From contig DYRD01000015.1 of NCBI GenBank assembly GCA_020718905.1, forward strand, positions 1 to 40,959: DNA of 40,959 nt, in the 5' to 3' direction. This DNA is from Syntrophus aciditrophicus (GTDB lineage Bacteria; Desulfobacterota; Syntrophia; Syntrophales; UBA8958). The first letter of the stretch is position 1. The number at the start of each line of letters is the position of its first letter. Positions 19,280-28,893 of this stretch are shown here, piece by piece. The notes under the pieces were generated by a model. It was not told the origin of the DNA. It ran no database searches and saw only the letters and a list, made by a program, of their open reading frames with translations. Made by a program: the position numbers and the translations under genes.

Positions 19280-19939
19280 ATGCCCGAGACTCCCGTTGCC
19301 TGTCCCGATTGCGATCTCCTACAGCACGTTCCCTTGTTGCCACCGCGGGGGAAAGCGCTTTGCCGCCGGTGCGGCAAGGTGCTGGCAACAGATAAGCCGG
19401 GGGCCAACGAACGCACCCTGGCCCTGGCGGTTGGGGCGGCAATCGTTTTTGCCAATGCCTTGCCCCTGATGGGTTTGTCGGCGGCGAGGCGTGAGGTTGA
19501 TACGACGATCATTGGCGGCGCCTGGATGATGTGGCAGGAGGGGCAGCAGCTGACGGCGGCCCTGGTCGCGCTGTGCGCCGTAGTTGCCCCGGCCGTATAT
19601 ATCGGGATCATCGTGGTGCTACTTGCCGTCCGCATTTACAGCCCGGCGCCGCTTTGGGTGGGTGAACTCCTTCACTGGGGCGAACTGGCGCGGGAGTGGG
19701 CCATGACCGAGGTAATGATGCTCGGCGTTCTTGTCGCCTTGGTCAAAATCGCCGATCTGGCCACCGTAGTCATCGGCGTGGGGATATTTGCCACCGGGGT
19801 GCTTATTGCCCTGATAACAATGGTCGCGGTAAATTTCGATTCCGGGAAGATCTGGACGCAGGTACAATGGACCACTGTCGATGCCCAGTCCCTCCCGAAT
19901 CCCACCCCTGCCATCGACTACCAAGGGGTAAAGAAATGA
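19280..19939 (+). CDS. pqiA: PqiA/LetA-like membrane protein, first copy
   Basis: About 219 residues. An N-terminal zinc ribbon (CPDCDLLQHVPLLPP, then CRRCGKVL) is followed by four membrane helices, typical of one PqiA domain. E. coli PqiA carries two such domains in one protein of about 417 residues; here each is a separate gene. It is the inner-membrane partner of the MCE protein PqiB. ATG at 19280 is chosen with GGAG ten bases upstream; an in-frame TTG at 19262 has no ribosome site. Its stop overlaps the next start in ATGA. Confidence 0.86.
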   Translation: MPETPVACPDCDLLQHVPLLPPRGKALCRRCGKVLATDKPGANERTLALAVGAAIVFANALPLMGLSAARREVDTTIIGGAWMMWQEGQQLTAALVALCAVVAPAVYIGIIVVLLAVRIYSPAPLWVGELLHWGELAREWAMTEVMMLGVLVALVKIADLATVVIGVGIFATGVLIALITMVAVNFDSGKIWTQVQWTTVDAQSLPNPTPAIDYQGVKK

Positions 19940-20579
19940 CCGCTCGGGAACCGATGGCCATGCCGTACGGACTCGCCTTGTGCAGGCACTGTGCGCTTTT
20001 GTCAAAACTCCCGGTCACACCCGGGCAACGAACTATTGCCCCCGCTGCGGCAACGAACTAGCCTTCCGCCGTCATGAGGCAATGGAGCGGACCTGGGCGC
20101 TCATCATCGCTGCGGCAATCTGCTACGTTCCGGCCAATCTTTTACCGGTTATGACCTCCATAACGGCGATGGGCGCCCAGGCAGACACGATCATCGGCGG
20201 CGTTATCCTGCTTTACCGGACGGGATCTTGGCATTTGGCGCTCATAGTCCTGATCGCGAGCGTGATTATTCCCCTGACAAAGCTGTTCGCCCTTGCCTAT
20301 TTACTCATCACGGTGCAGCGGTGTTCGGCAAAAAGCAACCGCGAACGGGCGCAGCTATATCGTCTGGTCGAATTTATCGGCCGCTGGTCCATGCTCGATG
20401 TTTTTGTCATTGCCTTTGTGGTCGCCCTGGTGCAGCTCAAGCCGCTCATGGCCGCCCAGCCTCGATACGGAATCCTTTTTTTTGCGGCGGTTGTAATATT
20501 GACAATCTTTGCCTCCCAATCATTTGACCCGCGTCTGATCTGGGATTCAGCTAATAAAATGGAGGAGCGAAATGAGTGA
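19936..20579 (+). CDS. pqiA: PqiA/LetA-like membrane protein, second copy, frameshifted
   Basis: Second half-size PqiA protein. It starts at the ATG overlapping the previous stop (ATGA) with CRHCALLSK, and after a frameshift continues with YCPRCGNELAFRRHEAMERT, completing a zinc ribbon, then membrane helices including AAICYVPANLLPVMTSI and DVFVIAFVVALVQLKPL. A one-base indel lies within about 20000-20030, in a stretch with short A, C and G runs. Its stop overlaps the pqiB start. The two cysteine pairs are on opposite sides of the break, which argues that the intact gene is functional and the break is artefactual or recent. Confidence 0.83.
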
Positions 20580-22243
20580 ATTAAACGGCGTCTCGAACAT
20601 TCCCCAGGCGACAATCGCAACCAGCAAACGGTTGCGGTTCTCCGTTGTCTGGATCATTCCCATCATTGCCGCCCTGGTCGGTATCGGGATTGCAGTGGAA
20701 CGGTTCCTGAATGAAGGACCGACGATCACGATAACCTTCAAGATAGCCGAGGGTATAGAGGCCGGCAAGACTTTTGTAAAATACAAGGATGTTAACATCG
20801 GTCAAGTCACGGGAGTGAACCTCTCAGATGACTATTCCCAGGTCGTCGTAACGGCAAAAATCGCCAAGAATGCCAAGAATCTCCTGGTCAAAGACGCCCG
20901 GTTCTGGATCATGCAGCCCCGGGTCACCTTGAGCGGGGTGTCCGGAATGGGCACTTTGCTTTCGGGGAATTATATCGGCCTGGAAGCCGGCAAATCCAAT
21001 GAAAAACAAAGGATATTCAAAGGTTTCGATACACCCACGCTCATTAAGAGTACGGAGCCCGGGCGGCAATTCCTGCTGAAGGCGGACGACCTCGGCTCCC
21101 TCGGTTATGGTTCTCCCATTTATTACCGGCGTCTGAATGTCGGCCAGGTCATCGGCTACGATCTGGCGAAAAACGGCAAGTCCGTCGATATCAAGGTATT
21201 CGTGAATGCGCCCTACGACAAATATATAACCGCTGAAACGAGATTCTGGCAGGCGAGCGGCATCGACTTTTCCATGGGGGCAAACGGGGTGGTCATCCAT
21301 ACCCAATCGTTAGCTTACATGCTCGCCGGCGGCATCGCCTTCGATACGCCCCTATTCTCCCAGGACGCCGTACCGGCGCCGGAAAACACGGCCTTTCCCC
21401 TCTTTGGCGATCGGAAGGCGGCCACGGCAAAACATGAGCTTCAGGCCGATCCTTATGTCCTTGTTTTTAATGAATCGGTAAGGGGGCTTTCCGTCGGTGC
21501 TCCCGTTACCTACCTTGGTCTTGAAATCGGGGAGGTGAAGCAGGTATCGTTTCATTACGATCCCGAAGTCGAAACGATTAAACCCAAGGTGCTGATTGTA
21601 TATTATCCGGAGCGCTTCCTCTCGCAATTTGACAACCGGCAAATCATTGACCCCAAACACGATAAGTCTCTGCGCCGGCTTTCAAGGCGGCTTGCAACAT
21701 CTGATCGATCGGGGCTTGCGGGCGCAGTTCCACCTTGGAAACATCGTCACGGGGCAACTTTACATCGCTTTTGATTACTTCCCCCATGCCCCCAAGGTCA
21801 AGGTCGACTGGCAAAAGGGTCCGCCGCAATTGCCGGTAATGCCGAGCGGCCTGGCGGAATTTCAGATGAAGGTCACCAAGATCCTTGGTAAAATAGACAA
21901 AATACCCTTAGAAGATATCGGGAAAGATACGCAGAAGGCAATGGCTTCCCTGGACAAGACGTTGAAGGATACCCAAAAGCTCTTGGGGCGTATCGATACG
22001 GAGATAGTTCCTGAGGTTAAAACAGCCATGGAAAACTTAAAACGGGCGGTTGCCGCGGCTGAGCGGGTGTTGGTCAACACGGACAAGACATTGACCGGTC
22101 CCGATGCGCCGGTGAATCAAGAGCTGCGGGAGGCATTGCAGGAGATATCCCGCGCCGCCCGCGCCTTGAAGGGATTTGCCGAATATATGGACAGCCACCC
22201 GGAGGCATTGATCCGCGAGAAGGCACAGGAGCAAGGACAATGA
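20572..22243 (+). CDS. pqiB: PqiB-like multi-MCE protein, frameshifted
   Basis: Periplasm-spanning lipid-transfer protein with an N-terminal membrane anchor (VVWIIPIIAALVGIGIAVERF) and three MCE domains: the first at about 45-145 (ITITFKIAEGIEAGKTFVKYKDVNIGQV), the second at about 160-250 (GSPIYYRRLNVGQVIGY), the third from about 293 (PYVLVFNESVRGLSVGAPVTY). PqiB proteins stack as hexamers bridging inner and outer membrane. A helical tail (DIGKDTQKAMASL, LKDTQKLLGRIDTEIV) ends the protein. A one-base indel near 21665-21680 moves the frame inside the third MCE domain, after which AGFQGGLQHLIDRGLRAQ follows as expected. Overlaps pqiA upstream and pqiC downstream, so translation is probably coupled. 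Confidence 0.87.
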
Positions 22244-22853
22244 AAAAACTACCTACCATGAAGATCCTTTGCGCATTGGCCGTGCTCATCCTGACGGCGG
22301 GATGCGCATCTACCTCACCGCAGTTGTACACACTGAGCCCCATGGAAAAACCGGGGGGGGCGAGACATCAACCCTCACCATCACCGTTGGTCCCGTATCC
22401 TTGCCGGCCGCCGTCGATCGTCCCCAGCTTGTGTTGAGCGTTACCCCCAATCAGGTTGCCGTCGATGAATTCAACCGCTGGGCCTCGCCGTTAAAGGGCG
22501 ACATCGCCCGCGTCATTGCCGAGAATCTTTCGGCCCTTTTGGGCTCTCCTTATGTTTCCGTATTTCCCCAGTCCGTATCTCCATCTTACCGCGTCACTAT
22601 CGATGTGACGCGTTTCGAATCCGCCCCGGGAGAGGAGGCCAGGCTGAATGCCATCTGGTTGGTGCGGTCCGCGGCGGACGGACAATCACAGGGAGGGCGC
22701 ACGGTGCTGACCGAGCTGGTGCGGGAAAAAACATCCTCCGCCCTCGTTGCTGCCCACAGTCGGATGTCAGGGGTATTGAGCGGTGACATTGCGGCGGCCA
22801 TCCGCACGCTCGCGGCGGCCGGTCGGAAAGAACCCCCCGGGGTGGTTAAATAG
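22240..22853 (+). CDS. pqiC: PqiC-like lipoprotein (DUF330), frameshifted
   Basis: Outer-membrane lipoprotein that receives the PqiB channel. Signal peptide with LTAGC lipobox, then PQLYTLSPM, and after the break VGPVSLPAAVDRPQLVL, VDEFNRWASPLKGDIARVI, ENLSALLGS and VTIDVTRFES. The break is a G8 run (22353-22360); six or nine G restore the frame. Its start overlaps the pqiB stop as ATGA. It resembles the broken lipoprotein at 2436-3034 over its whole length, the same family serving a different MCE system. Confidence 0.86.
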
Positions 22854-22856
22854 CGG

Positions 22857-22889
22857 AAAAAACTGTGGGGAGACGGTTGTCTCCCCACA
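22857..22889 (-). terminator. Rho-independent terminator for the EF-hand transcript
   Basis: Perfect 11-bp stem (22864-22874 with 22879-22889), 4-base loop, followed on the minus strand by six T (A run 22857-22862). It lies about 100 bases downstream of the EF-hand gene stop. On the plus strand no T run follows, so it does not obviously terminate the pqi operon. Confidence 0.8.
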
Positions 22890-22990
22890 TGCCGGATCGT
22901 AAATCTCAGAAAATTAGCTTTCCCTGCCTCGGAAGCGACTATGCATCGTTATGGAATGATTTATAGCCGGAACCGGTATTTTGATGTTTT

Positions 22991-23529
22991 TTACTTTTTG
23001 GCCTTGGCGTCCTGGGCCTCATAATGGTAGTCAAAATCCTGGACCGCAATCACACCGTCGCCATTCTTATCCATATCCTTGAACTGCTTTTTGGCCGCCG
23101 CCAGGAATTCGTCCATGGACACTTTCCCGTCTTTATCGGTATCCATATCGCTGTAACGGGCCATCCAGAAGGCAACGCATTCGTCCTTCCCGATTTTACC
23201 GTCCTTGTTGGCGGCTATTTTCTTCATCGGTTTAGCTTTCGCCTTTTTCGGGGCCTTGGCCTCGGGGCCGCAATAATAGGCTACAAACTCCTGCGCCACA
23301 AGCGAGTTATCCTTATTGGCATCCAGGCCGCTGAACTGTTGCTTGGTGCTGGCCTCGAATTCGGCGGCCATGACCTTGCCGTTACGGTGATGATGCCGTC
23401 GCCGTTGGTGTCGATTTTGGCAAACGCCGTCTGCGTAACGACGGGGGACTTCCCCTGGGCCATGGCGACGCCCAGGCCAAATGTCAGGATAAGCAGGAAA
23501 ACCAAACCTCCTCCGCATATCTTCTTCAT
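22991..23529 (-). CDS. Exported EF-hand calcium-binding protein, frameshifted
   Basis: Signal peptide (KKICGGGLVFLLILTFGLGVAMAQG) followed by five EF-hand-like loops: DTNGDGIIT, DANKDNSLVAQEF, ANKDGKIGKDEC, DTDKDGKVSMDEF and DKNGDGVIAVQDF. Probably periplasmic, binding calcium. A single base is missing near 23386-23395, between the first loop and NGKVMAAEFEAS. ATG at 23529 has AGGAGG six bases upstream. It follows the repeat protein at 23584 by 54 bases on the same strand, so the two may be co-transcribed. The calcium-binding role is a family inference; the target is unknown. Confidence 0.82.
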
Positions 23530-23583
23530 ATCAATCCTCCTAAAAGAACCTGCCATTGCGGTTATGCCTGCGATATCTATTCC

Positions 23584-24210
23584 TTACTTATTGGGCGTCT
23601 CAACAACTACGGCGAGGGCCTCGGTGTACCGGACCACAATATCATCACCTTTCTTCAGGCCTTTGAGTTCTTTGACGTTCTTGGCGACCTGCAGGGTCTT
23701 GGTCTTGCCGTCGGGGGTGGTAATCGTCACGGTGCCTTTCTTGGCGTCCACAGCGTCAATTTTGGCTTTGAGGACGACGGTGTCCGTTACAAGCACCCCC
23801 GGCTTGGCGCCTTTGGGGGCCAGGGTAACAGTTTTGACATCATCGCCGCCGGCCGGAGCTCCGGCCTTCTGGAGATAGACCGCCAGGGCTTCCACGAAGG
23901 TGACCTTGAGCAAGTCTCCCACCTTGATCTGGGCGAAATTTTTAACCTCGGGACCACAGGTGATGGTCTTGGTCTTGCCGTCCATTTCCAGGGTCACCAT
24001 CCGCTTGGACGCATCGATGGCCGTTACCTTCGCCGTCGCCTTGACGGTTTCAACCATGATTGCTCCCGGTCCGGGGGCCGGTTTCTTTGCCGCTTTTGCT
24101 AACCCTGCTTCCGGTTTCGCCGCCGGTGCGGTCTGATCGGCCGCGAACGCGAAATGTGTCCCCATTGCCAGCATGGCCGCCAGTGCGAATACAGTCAACT
24201 TCTTCTTCAT
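23584..24210 (-). CDS. Exported protein with two tandem repeats
   Basis: About 208 residues with a signal peptide (KKKLTVFALAAMLAMGTHFAFAA). The mature part has two similar units of about 65-70 residues: one with VKATAKVTAIDASKRMVTLEMDGKTKTI and EALAVYLQK, the other with VVLKAKIDAVDAKKGTVTITTPDGKTKTL and EALAVVVET. Each looks like a small beta-barrel (OB-like) ending in a helix; I know of no function for it. ATG at 24210 is preferred because AGGAGG lies six bases before it; a longer frame from 24321 has no ribosome site and no signal peptide at its start. Upstream partner of the EF-hand gene. Confidence 0.78.
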   Translation of the reverse strand: MKKKLTVFALAAMLAMGTHFAFAADQTAPAAKPEAGLAKAAKKPAPGPGAIMVETVKATAKVTAIDASKRMVTLEMDGKTKTITCGPEVKNFAQIKVGDLLKVTFVEALAVYLQKAGAPAGGDDVKTVTLAPKGAKPGVLVTDTVVLKAKIDAVDAKKGTVTITTPDGKTKTLQVAKNVKELKGLKKGDDIVVRYTEALAVVVETPNK

Positions 24211-24377
24211 TTCATGCCTCCTTTTAGTTAATGTTTCCACGGACAATCCCGCGGATTCCATATCTATTTTACCGCAGACCGGGAGGTGGCAATGTCGGCA
24301 ACCTCCTCTGATGATACACAATACTTGTCAAACTGAACATTAAAAGGTCCGGTCCCGCATCTCAAGGAAATACTGCC

Positions 24378-24441
24378 GACGGCCGTAACATTCTCAACCT
24401 CCCCGGGACAACGCCGCATCCGGATTTTTTACGCCGCCGTC
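24378..24441. repeat. Short terminal-inverted-repeat element (copy A)
   Basis: 64 bases bounded by GACGGCCGTAA and its near-complement TTACGCCGCCGTC. Its right half CAACGCCGCATCCGGAT then T-rich ACG...GCCGTC is nearly identical to the right end of the larger element at 32867-32996. It ends one base from the era stop codon. Confidence 0.6.
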
Positions 24442-24442
24442 A

Positions 24443-25330
24443 TTATTGATCGTAACCGAATTCCCTAACCAGCCGCTCGCTGTGTGTCCAGTCCTTTTGA
24501 ACCCGGACAAATAATTCGAGAAATATCTTGGCGGCGAAAAAATGTTCCATATCGAGACGGGCCTCCGTTCCGATTCTTTTCAGCATGGACCCTTTCTGGC
24601 CGATGAGGATCTTTTTCTGGGAATCCCGTTCCACATGAATGGTGGCCTGGATGCGGATCAGGTCCTTTCCCGCCACTTCCTGGAAGGATTCTACGACGAC
24701 CGCCGCTGCGTAAGGAATCTCGCGGTGCGTCAGAAGAAGGATTTTTTCTCTGATGATCTCGGCGGCGATAAATCGCTCCGAACGGTCGGTGAGCATGTCT
24801 TCGGGGAAGTAGGGTGGTCCCTCCGGGAGGAGGTCACGGATTTCCTGAAGCAGGGCCGGGACATCGTCGCCCGTCCGAGCGCAGAGGGGGAAGAATGCCC
24901 GGCATGGAAAAGCGGCGCGGGCTTCGGCGATGAGAGGCAGGAGGGTGTCTTTTTTGACGAGATCGATCTTGTTGATTACCAGGATCGCCCGCTGGTGATA
25001 CGGGGCGAGAGCTGCGAACAGGGCGCGGTCCTCCGGGTAGATACGGTTGCCGGCCTCAATGAGGGCCAGCAGCACATCGACATCGCTGAAAACATTTCTT
25101 GCCGTTTTCACCATGGCCGTATTCAGAGGTTTGTGAGGGTCGTGAATCCCCGGGGTATCTAAAAAGATCAACTGTCCGTCGGCCAGATGCTTGATGCCCA
25201 TGATCCTGTTTCTCGTTGTTTGCGGCTTGGGGCTTGTGATGGCAATGGCCTCCCCCATGATGCTGTTGAGAAGTGTCGATTTGCCCACATTGGGTCTGCC
25301 TACGATGCCGATGAAGCCCGACTTGAACAT
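24443..25330 (-). CDS. era: GTPase Era
   Basis: 295-residue GTPase needed for 30S ribosome maturation. G1 GRPNVGKST (11-19), switch PQTTRNRI (36-43), G3 DTPG (58-61), G4 NKID (120-123), G5 CARTG near 150, and a C-terminal KH domain with GQKGS for binding the 16S rRNA 3' end. Full length and intact. ATG at 25330 is preceded by AAGGGGGAAAAC. Last gene of mtaB-rnc-radical SAM-era; rnc-era proximity is common in bacteria. Confidence 0.96.
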   Translation of the reverse strand: MFKSGFIGIVGRPNVGKSTLLNSIMGEAIAITSPKPQTTRNRIMGIKHLADGQLIFLDTPGIHDPHKPLNTAMVKTARNVFSDVDVLLALIEAGNRIYPEDRALFAALAPYHQRAILVINKIDLVKKDTLLPLIAEARAAFPCRAFFPLCARTGDDVPALLQEIRDLLPEGPPYFPEDMLTDRSERFIAAEIIREKILLLTHREIPYAAAVVVESFQEVAGKDLIRIQATIHVERDSQKKILIGQKGSMLKRIGTEARLDMEHFFAAKIFLELFVRVQKDWTHSERLVREFGYDQ

Positions 25331-25348
25331 GTTTTCCCCCTTGTCCTT

Positions 25349-26356
25349 TCAGGAAATGCTGTAATTGAAGACCTCATTTCCAGGTTTGATCTCCAGCGCC
25401 GCAAACCGGAATTGTCTCTGTAATCGTTGAATGTTGCCGTTCCTGTTGCCGCGGAAGGCGCTTTCCTGTCCTGCCGGCACATAGATGGTCAGCCTTTTGT
25501 CCTGGACGTCGGCGCCGTCAAGTAATGCCATGGTCCGCTCCAGCCAGAGGGCCTCGGCAACGAGGGAACCGAAAGCGGAGTGATAGGGCCCCCCAAGAAC
25601 GGCACCGGGGATGGTCAGCATCTCCGTTGCCTGGAGACCCAGGCGGATGATCGGGATTTCTGCCTTTTGAAAACTCCGCCAGGCCTCCTTGCAAAGCTCA
25701 ACCGCCTCCCCGAGCGCTAGGGGCCGGTACCGCCCCCGCCGGAATTCTTCGGCAAGCCGGGTGTCAGCCAGGACCAGGGTGGGATGAATGCGCACGCCGT
25801 CAGGGTGCAGGGCGATCGTTCGCCCTACGGATTCACCAAAGCCGCTGCGGTTGTCTCTGGGTAACCCTACCATCAGATGGAGGATCACTTCAAAGCCGTA
25901 ATCTTTTAGAAGTGCGACTGTATAATCAACGTCTTTCCCGGTGTGTCCCCGCTGGGAAGCCTCCAGGACATCGTTGAGAAAGGATTGAGCGCCAAGTTCC
26001 ACGGTTTTGACTCCGAAGGCCGCCAGGCGTTCCATGTCCTGAGTATGCAGGGCGTCGGGGCGGGTCGAAATCCTGACACTTTCCACGGCGCCCTGCTCCA
26101 CATAACGATGGGCCAGGCCAAGAAGGCGATCCTGTTCCGCCGCCGCCAGACCCGTAAAATTTCCCCCGTAAAAGGCAATCTGCACCCCTTTTGTCCGCTT
26201 TGCCTCGGGGACGCGGGACGCCAAAAAGGTCATGGTCTTTTCATGGAAAGATGCGTCCGTCCAATCAGCCGGTCCCCGGTCCCCGGAAAGCTGCTGGTTA
26301 CAGAAGATGCACCGGTGAGGGCAGCCACGGTTTTGAATAAAGAAAGGGATGATCAT
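25349..26356 (-). CDS. Radical SAM protein (Elp3/MiaB-type fold)
   Basis: 335 residues. Begins with the [4Fe-4S]/SAM motif C12-PHR-C16-IF-C19, followed by IAFYGGNFTGL (SAM-binding glycines), ISTRPDAL, VELGAQSF and LMVGLPRDN, and shows the overall layout of Elp3-like oxygen-independent radical SAM enzymes. No N-terminal B12 domain and no C-terminal acetyltransferase domain, so it is not Elp3 itself; the substrate is unknown. Its start overlaps the rnc stop and it lies 18 bases upstream of era. The rnc-era context suggests RNA modification, but that is only inference. Confidence 0.85.
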   Translation of the reverse strand: MIIPFFIQNRGCPHRCIFCNQQLSGDRGPADWTDASFHEKTMTFLASRVPEAKRTKGVQIAFYGGNFTGLAAAEQDRLLGLAHRYVEQGAVESVRISTRPDALHTQDMERLAAFGVKTVELGAQSFLNDVLEASQRGHTGKDVDYTVALLKDYGFEVILHLMVGLPRDNRSGFGESVGRTIALHPDGVRIHPTLVLADTRLAEEFRRGRYRPLALGEAVELCKEAWRSFQKAEIPIIRLGLQATEMLTIPGAVLGGPYHSAFGSLVAEALWLERTMALLDGADVQDKRLTIYVPAGQESAFRGNRNGNIQRLQRQFRFAALEIKPGNEVFNYSIS

Positions 26357-27075
26357 GATGTTTGTGGGGTCTGAAAGTATTCCAGGACTTTTCTGGCCGC
26401 CTGTTGTTCCGCCTCCTTCCTGCTTTTCCCCGTCCCTGTTTCTTTCACCGATTCGACTATCGCTAATTCCACTTCGAAGGTCTTGTCATGATCAGGTCCG
26501 TATTCATTGCGGAGTTGATATTTCGGCGTTTCGTGAAAGCGGCCCTGGCAAAGTTCCTGGAGGGCGGACTTATAATCCCGGAAGGGGGCAGCCCCTCCTT
26601 CCCCGGTGAGGATCAGGTCTGCAAACAGATCGGCAATGAGCCGGGAGGCCTGTCCATATCCGCCGTCGAGATAGACGGCGGCCATGACAGCCTCGAAGGT
26701 GTCGGCGATGAGGGATGTTTTCCCCCGGCCTCCGGAAGCCTCCTCCCCCTTGCCCAGGAAGAGATGATTCCCCAGGCCGAATCTCTTACCCAGGGCCGCC
26801 AGGGATTGTTCATTAACGAGGGTCGCCCGCATTTTGGAAAGCCGGCCTTCCGTAAAATCGGGGAAACGCCTCATCAGGAGATCGCTGATGCATAACTGCA
26901 AAACGGCGTCCCCGAGGAACTCCAGGCGTTCATTGTCCCGGCAGGTGAGGGACGGATTCTCGTTGGTATATGACCTATGGGTAAAGGCGTTGACAAGGAG
27001 CTGGGGGTCCTGAAATACATATCCCAGCGCCTGTTCGAGATCTCCTAGAGTCGGCGGTTTTTCATTGTCCATCAT
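26353..27075 (-). CDS. rnc: Ribonuclease III
   Basis: 240-residue double-strand RNA endonuclease for rRNA and mRNA processing. Catalytic signature ERLEFLGDAVLQL at about 49-61 (Glu52, Asp56), second acidic site in IADTFEAVMAAVYLDGG, and a C-terminal double-stranded-RNA-binding domain (DYKSALQELCQ, then GTGKSRKEAEQQAARKVL). Full length. Overlaps the mtaB end by 14 bases upstream and the radical SAM start downstream. Confidence 0.96.
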   Translation of the reverse strand: MMDNEKPPTLGDLEQALGYVFQDPQLLVNAFTHRSYTNENPSLTCRDNERLEFLGDAVLQLCISDLLMRRFPDFTEGRLSKMRATLVNEQSLAALGKRFGLGNHLFLGKGEEASGGRGKTSLIADTFEAVMAAVYLDGGYGQASRLIADLFADLILTGEGGAAPFRDYKSALQELCQGRFHETPKYQLRNEYGPDHDKTFEVELAIVESVKETGTGKSRKEAEQQAARKVLEYFQTPQTS

Positions 27076-28399
27076 GTGCTCTTCCGATCAGCGCCCCGGC
27101 GCGCACCGATGCAAGTTTAACGCGGGCAATGGTGTTGACCATTTCGGCGCGTCCGTCCTGAAGGAGCACGGGCAGGTAATTGTGGGTGAATCCCTTTAAA
27201 TAACCGCTGGGGCGATCTTTCCTTTTTTCAATAAGCACGGGCATGGTTGACCCGATAAATCTTTCCAGGAAGGCCTGGCGTTTCATCACTCCCAGTTCCC
27301 GGAGTACCCGTCCCCGTCTTTTTTTGTCTGCCTCTCCCACCTGGTTCTCCATCCGGGCCGCCGCCGTTCCCGGACGTCGTGAATAAGGAAAAACGTGGAG
27401 ATAAGCGATCGGCAATGATTCAAGCAGGGATACCGTATTCTCAAATGCCTTTTCAGCTTCTCCGGGGAAACCGACCATAACGTCCATTCCCACGGTCAAA
27501 TCGGGCCTGCTCGCAAAAACCTGCGCCATCAGTTCACGGAAAAAGGCGGTATCGTAATTGCGCCCCATCCGTGATAGAATCCCGTCGTCCCCGCTTTGCA
27601 GGGGAATATGAAGATGGGGGCACACGATATGGGCGTTCTTCATAATTCCCAGTATCTCCCCGGTAACTTCCCGGGGTTCGAGAGAACTCAGGCGCAGGCG
27701 CTCTACGGTCTTGTTTGCTTCCACCTGATGCAAGATCCCGGCTAGAGAAGATCCATCCCGCCGGTCCTCTCCGTAAGCCCCCAGGTGGATGCCCGTCAGC
27801 ACCACCTCACGGTAGCCGTTGCGGGCGAGGGACTCAATCCGTTCCAGGACCTCGTCCGCACTGATGCTGCGGCTCCTTCCCCGGGCAAACGGGACGATAC
27901 AGTAGCTGCAAAAGGCGTTGCATCCATCCTGAATCTTCAAAAAGGCCCGGGTATGCCACGGAAATCCTGATACGGAACGGACTCCCCATGCCTTTATCTC
28001 CACCCCGATATTGCCTACCTGGACGGATGGGGCAGCCCCGGATGTCTTCCCGGGGGGGGTCTTTTGAATTTCCCTGATAATTTCAACAATGCGATCCTTC
28101 TCCAGGGTTCCGGCGACGACGGCTACCTCGGGCATGCCGGCGAAGACCTCCGGTGCGGTCTGGGCGTAGCATCCCGTGACAATAATGGCGGCCCGGGGAT
28201 TTGCTTTGCCGGTCCGGCGGATCAGTTGGCGCGACTGGTAATCCGTTCGCTCTGTTACCGTACAGGTGTTAATGATATAATAATCGGCCTCCGCAAGGAA
28301 GGGTACGAGGCGGAAGCCATGTTTTTCAAGGGATTCGCCCATTGCCGTCGATTCATATTGATTCACTTTACAGCCTAAAGTCGTGATTGCTACCCGCAT
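27062..28399 (-). CDS. mtaB: tRNA t6A37 methylthiotransferase MtaB
   Basis: 445-residue radical SAM enzyme that adds a methylthio group to t6A37 of tRNA. N-terminal UPF0004 domain with three cluster Cys (TLGCKVNQYES, INTCTVTERTD, VTGCYAQ), radical SAM motif CNAFCSYCIVP with the following FARGRSRS, and a C-terminal TRAM domain. CKVNQYES and CTVTERTDYQSR favour MtaB over MiaB or RimO. First gene of its operon; a TTGACA lies 45 bases upstream of the start, but I see no convincing -10 box at standard spacing. Confidence 0.93.
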   Translation of the reverse strand: MRVAITTLGCKVNQYESTAMGESLEKHGFRLVPFLAEADYYIINTCTVTERTDYQSRQLIRRTGKANPRAAIIVTGCYAQTAPEVFAGMPEVAVVAGTLEKDRIVEIIREIQKTPPGKTSGAAPSVQVGNIGVEIKAWGVRSVSGFPWHTRAFLKIQDGCNAFCSYCIVPFARGRSRSISADEVLERIESLARNGYREVVLTGIHLGAYGEDRRDGSSLAGILHQVEANKTVERLRLSSLEPREVTGEILGIMKNAHIVCPHLHIPLQSGDDGILSRMGRNYDTAFFRELMAQVFASRPDLTVGMDVMVGFPGEAEKAFENTVSLLESLPIAYLHVFPYSRRPGTAAARMENQVGEADKKRRGRVLRELGVMKRQAFLERFIGSTMPVLIEKRKDRPSGYLKGFTHNYLPVLLQDGRAEMVNTIARVKLASVRAGALIGRAHDGQ

Positions 28400-28536
28400 A
28401 TTTATAACCTTAGCCGCCTGAATATTCTTTTGTCAAGACGAAAGGATGACTGGATTTTTTTCTAATTTTCCGCTAAGGAGGGACATCAATATATCGATAT
28501 TATTAATGCCGGATTGTATGTAAAGGGTCGCGAACG

Positions 28537-28887
28537 ATGGAAACAATATGGTCTTTCATTCATAGTCATCAGTTTGCCGTTATTACCGTTGCCTTGATTA
28601 TTATTTATTTTCTATTCAAGAATCTGATTAATCTGGCCCTGTTATTTCTTCTTATCCTGATTCTGACGGGGAGCTATTTCTATTTTACGGCCCCCAAAAA
28701 ATCCCCCGCGGATCTCACCCGGGCCATAAAAAAGACGCAGGAACAGGCAGGGCAGGTGATCGATACAGGGAAGATCGCCTATGATAAGGGCAAGGAAATC
28801 ATTGGCAAGGGCGTGGAGATCACGGACAGTGTCAGCAGGGTGATCAGTAAAGACAAGGGCAAGGAAGCCGTTCCCCGCAAAGATTGA
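28537..28887 (+). CDS. Small membrane protein, unknown function
   Basis: 116 residues, not recognised. A short N-terminus is followed by two close hydrophobic helices (about 12-30 and 32-50), then a charged region of about 60 residues rich in Lys, Gly and Ile with weakly repeated units (GQVIDTGKIAYDKGKEIIGKG). AAAGGG ten bases before the ATG supports the start. Divergent from mtaB and ending six bases before the NIL-ferredoxin stop (tail to tail). Codon use is like its neighbours. Confidence 0.7.
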   Translation: METIWSFIHSHQFAVITVALIIIYFLFKNLINLALLFLLILILTGSYFYFTAPKKSPADLTRAIKKTQEQAGQVIDTGKIAYDKGKEIIGKGVEITDSVSRVISKDKGKEAVPRKD

Positions 28888-28893
28888 TCCTGT

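Noticed and set aside
22857-22889. Hairpin read as a terminator of the pqi operon
   Set aside because: The T run is on the minus strand only, so it fits the EF-hand transcript coming from the other side.
27080-27100. Match to an Illumina adapter end (GTGCTCTTCCGATC) near the mtaB/rnc border
   Set aside because: It is in frame inside the mtaB end (coding LIGRAHDGQ) and both genes continue normally across it, so there is no sign of a chimeric join.
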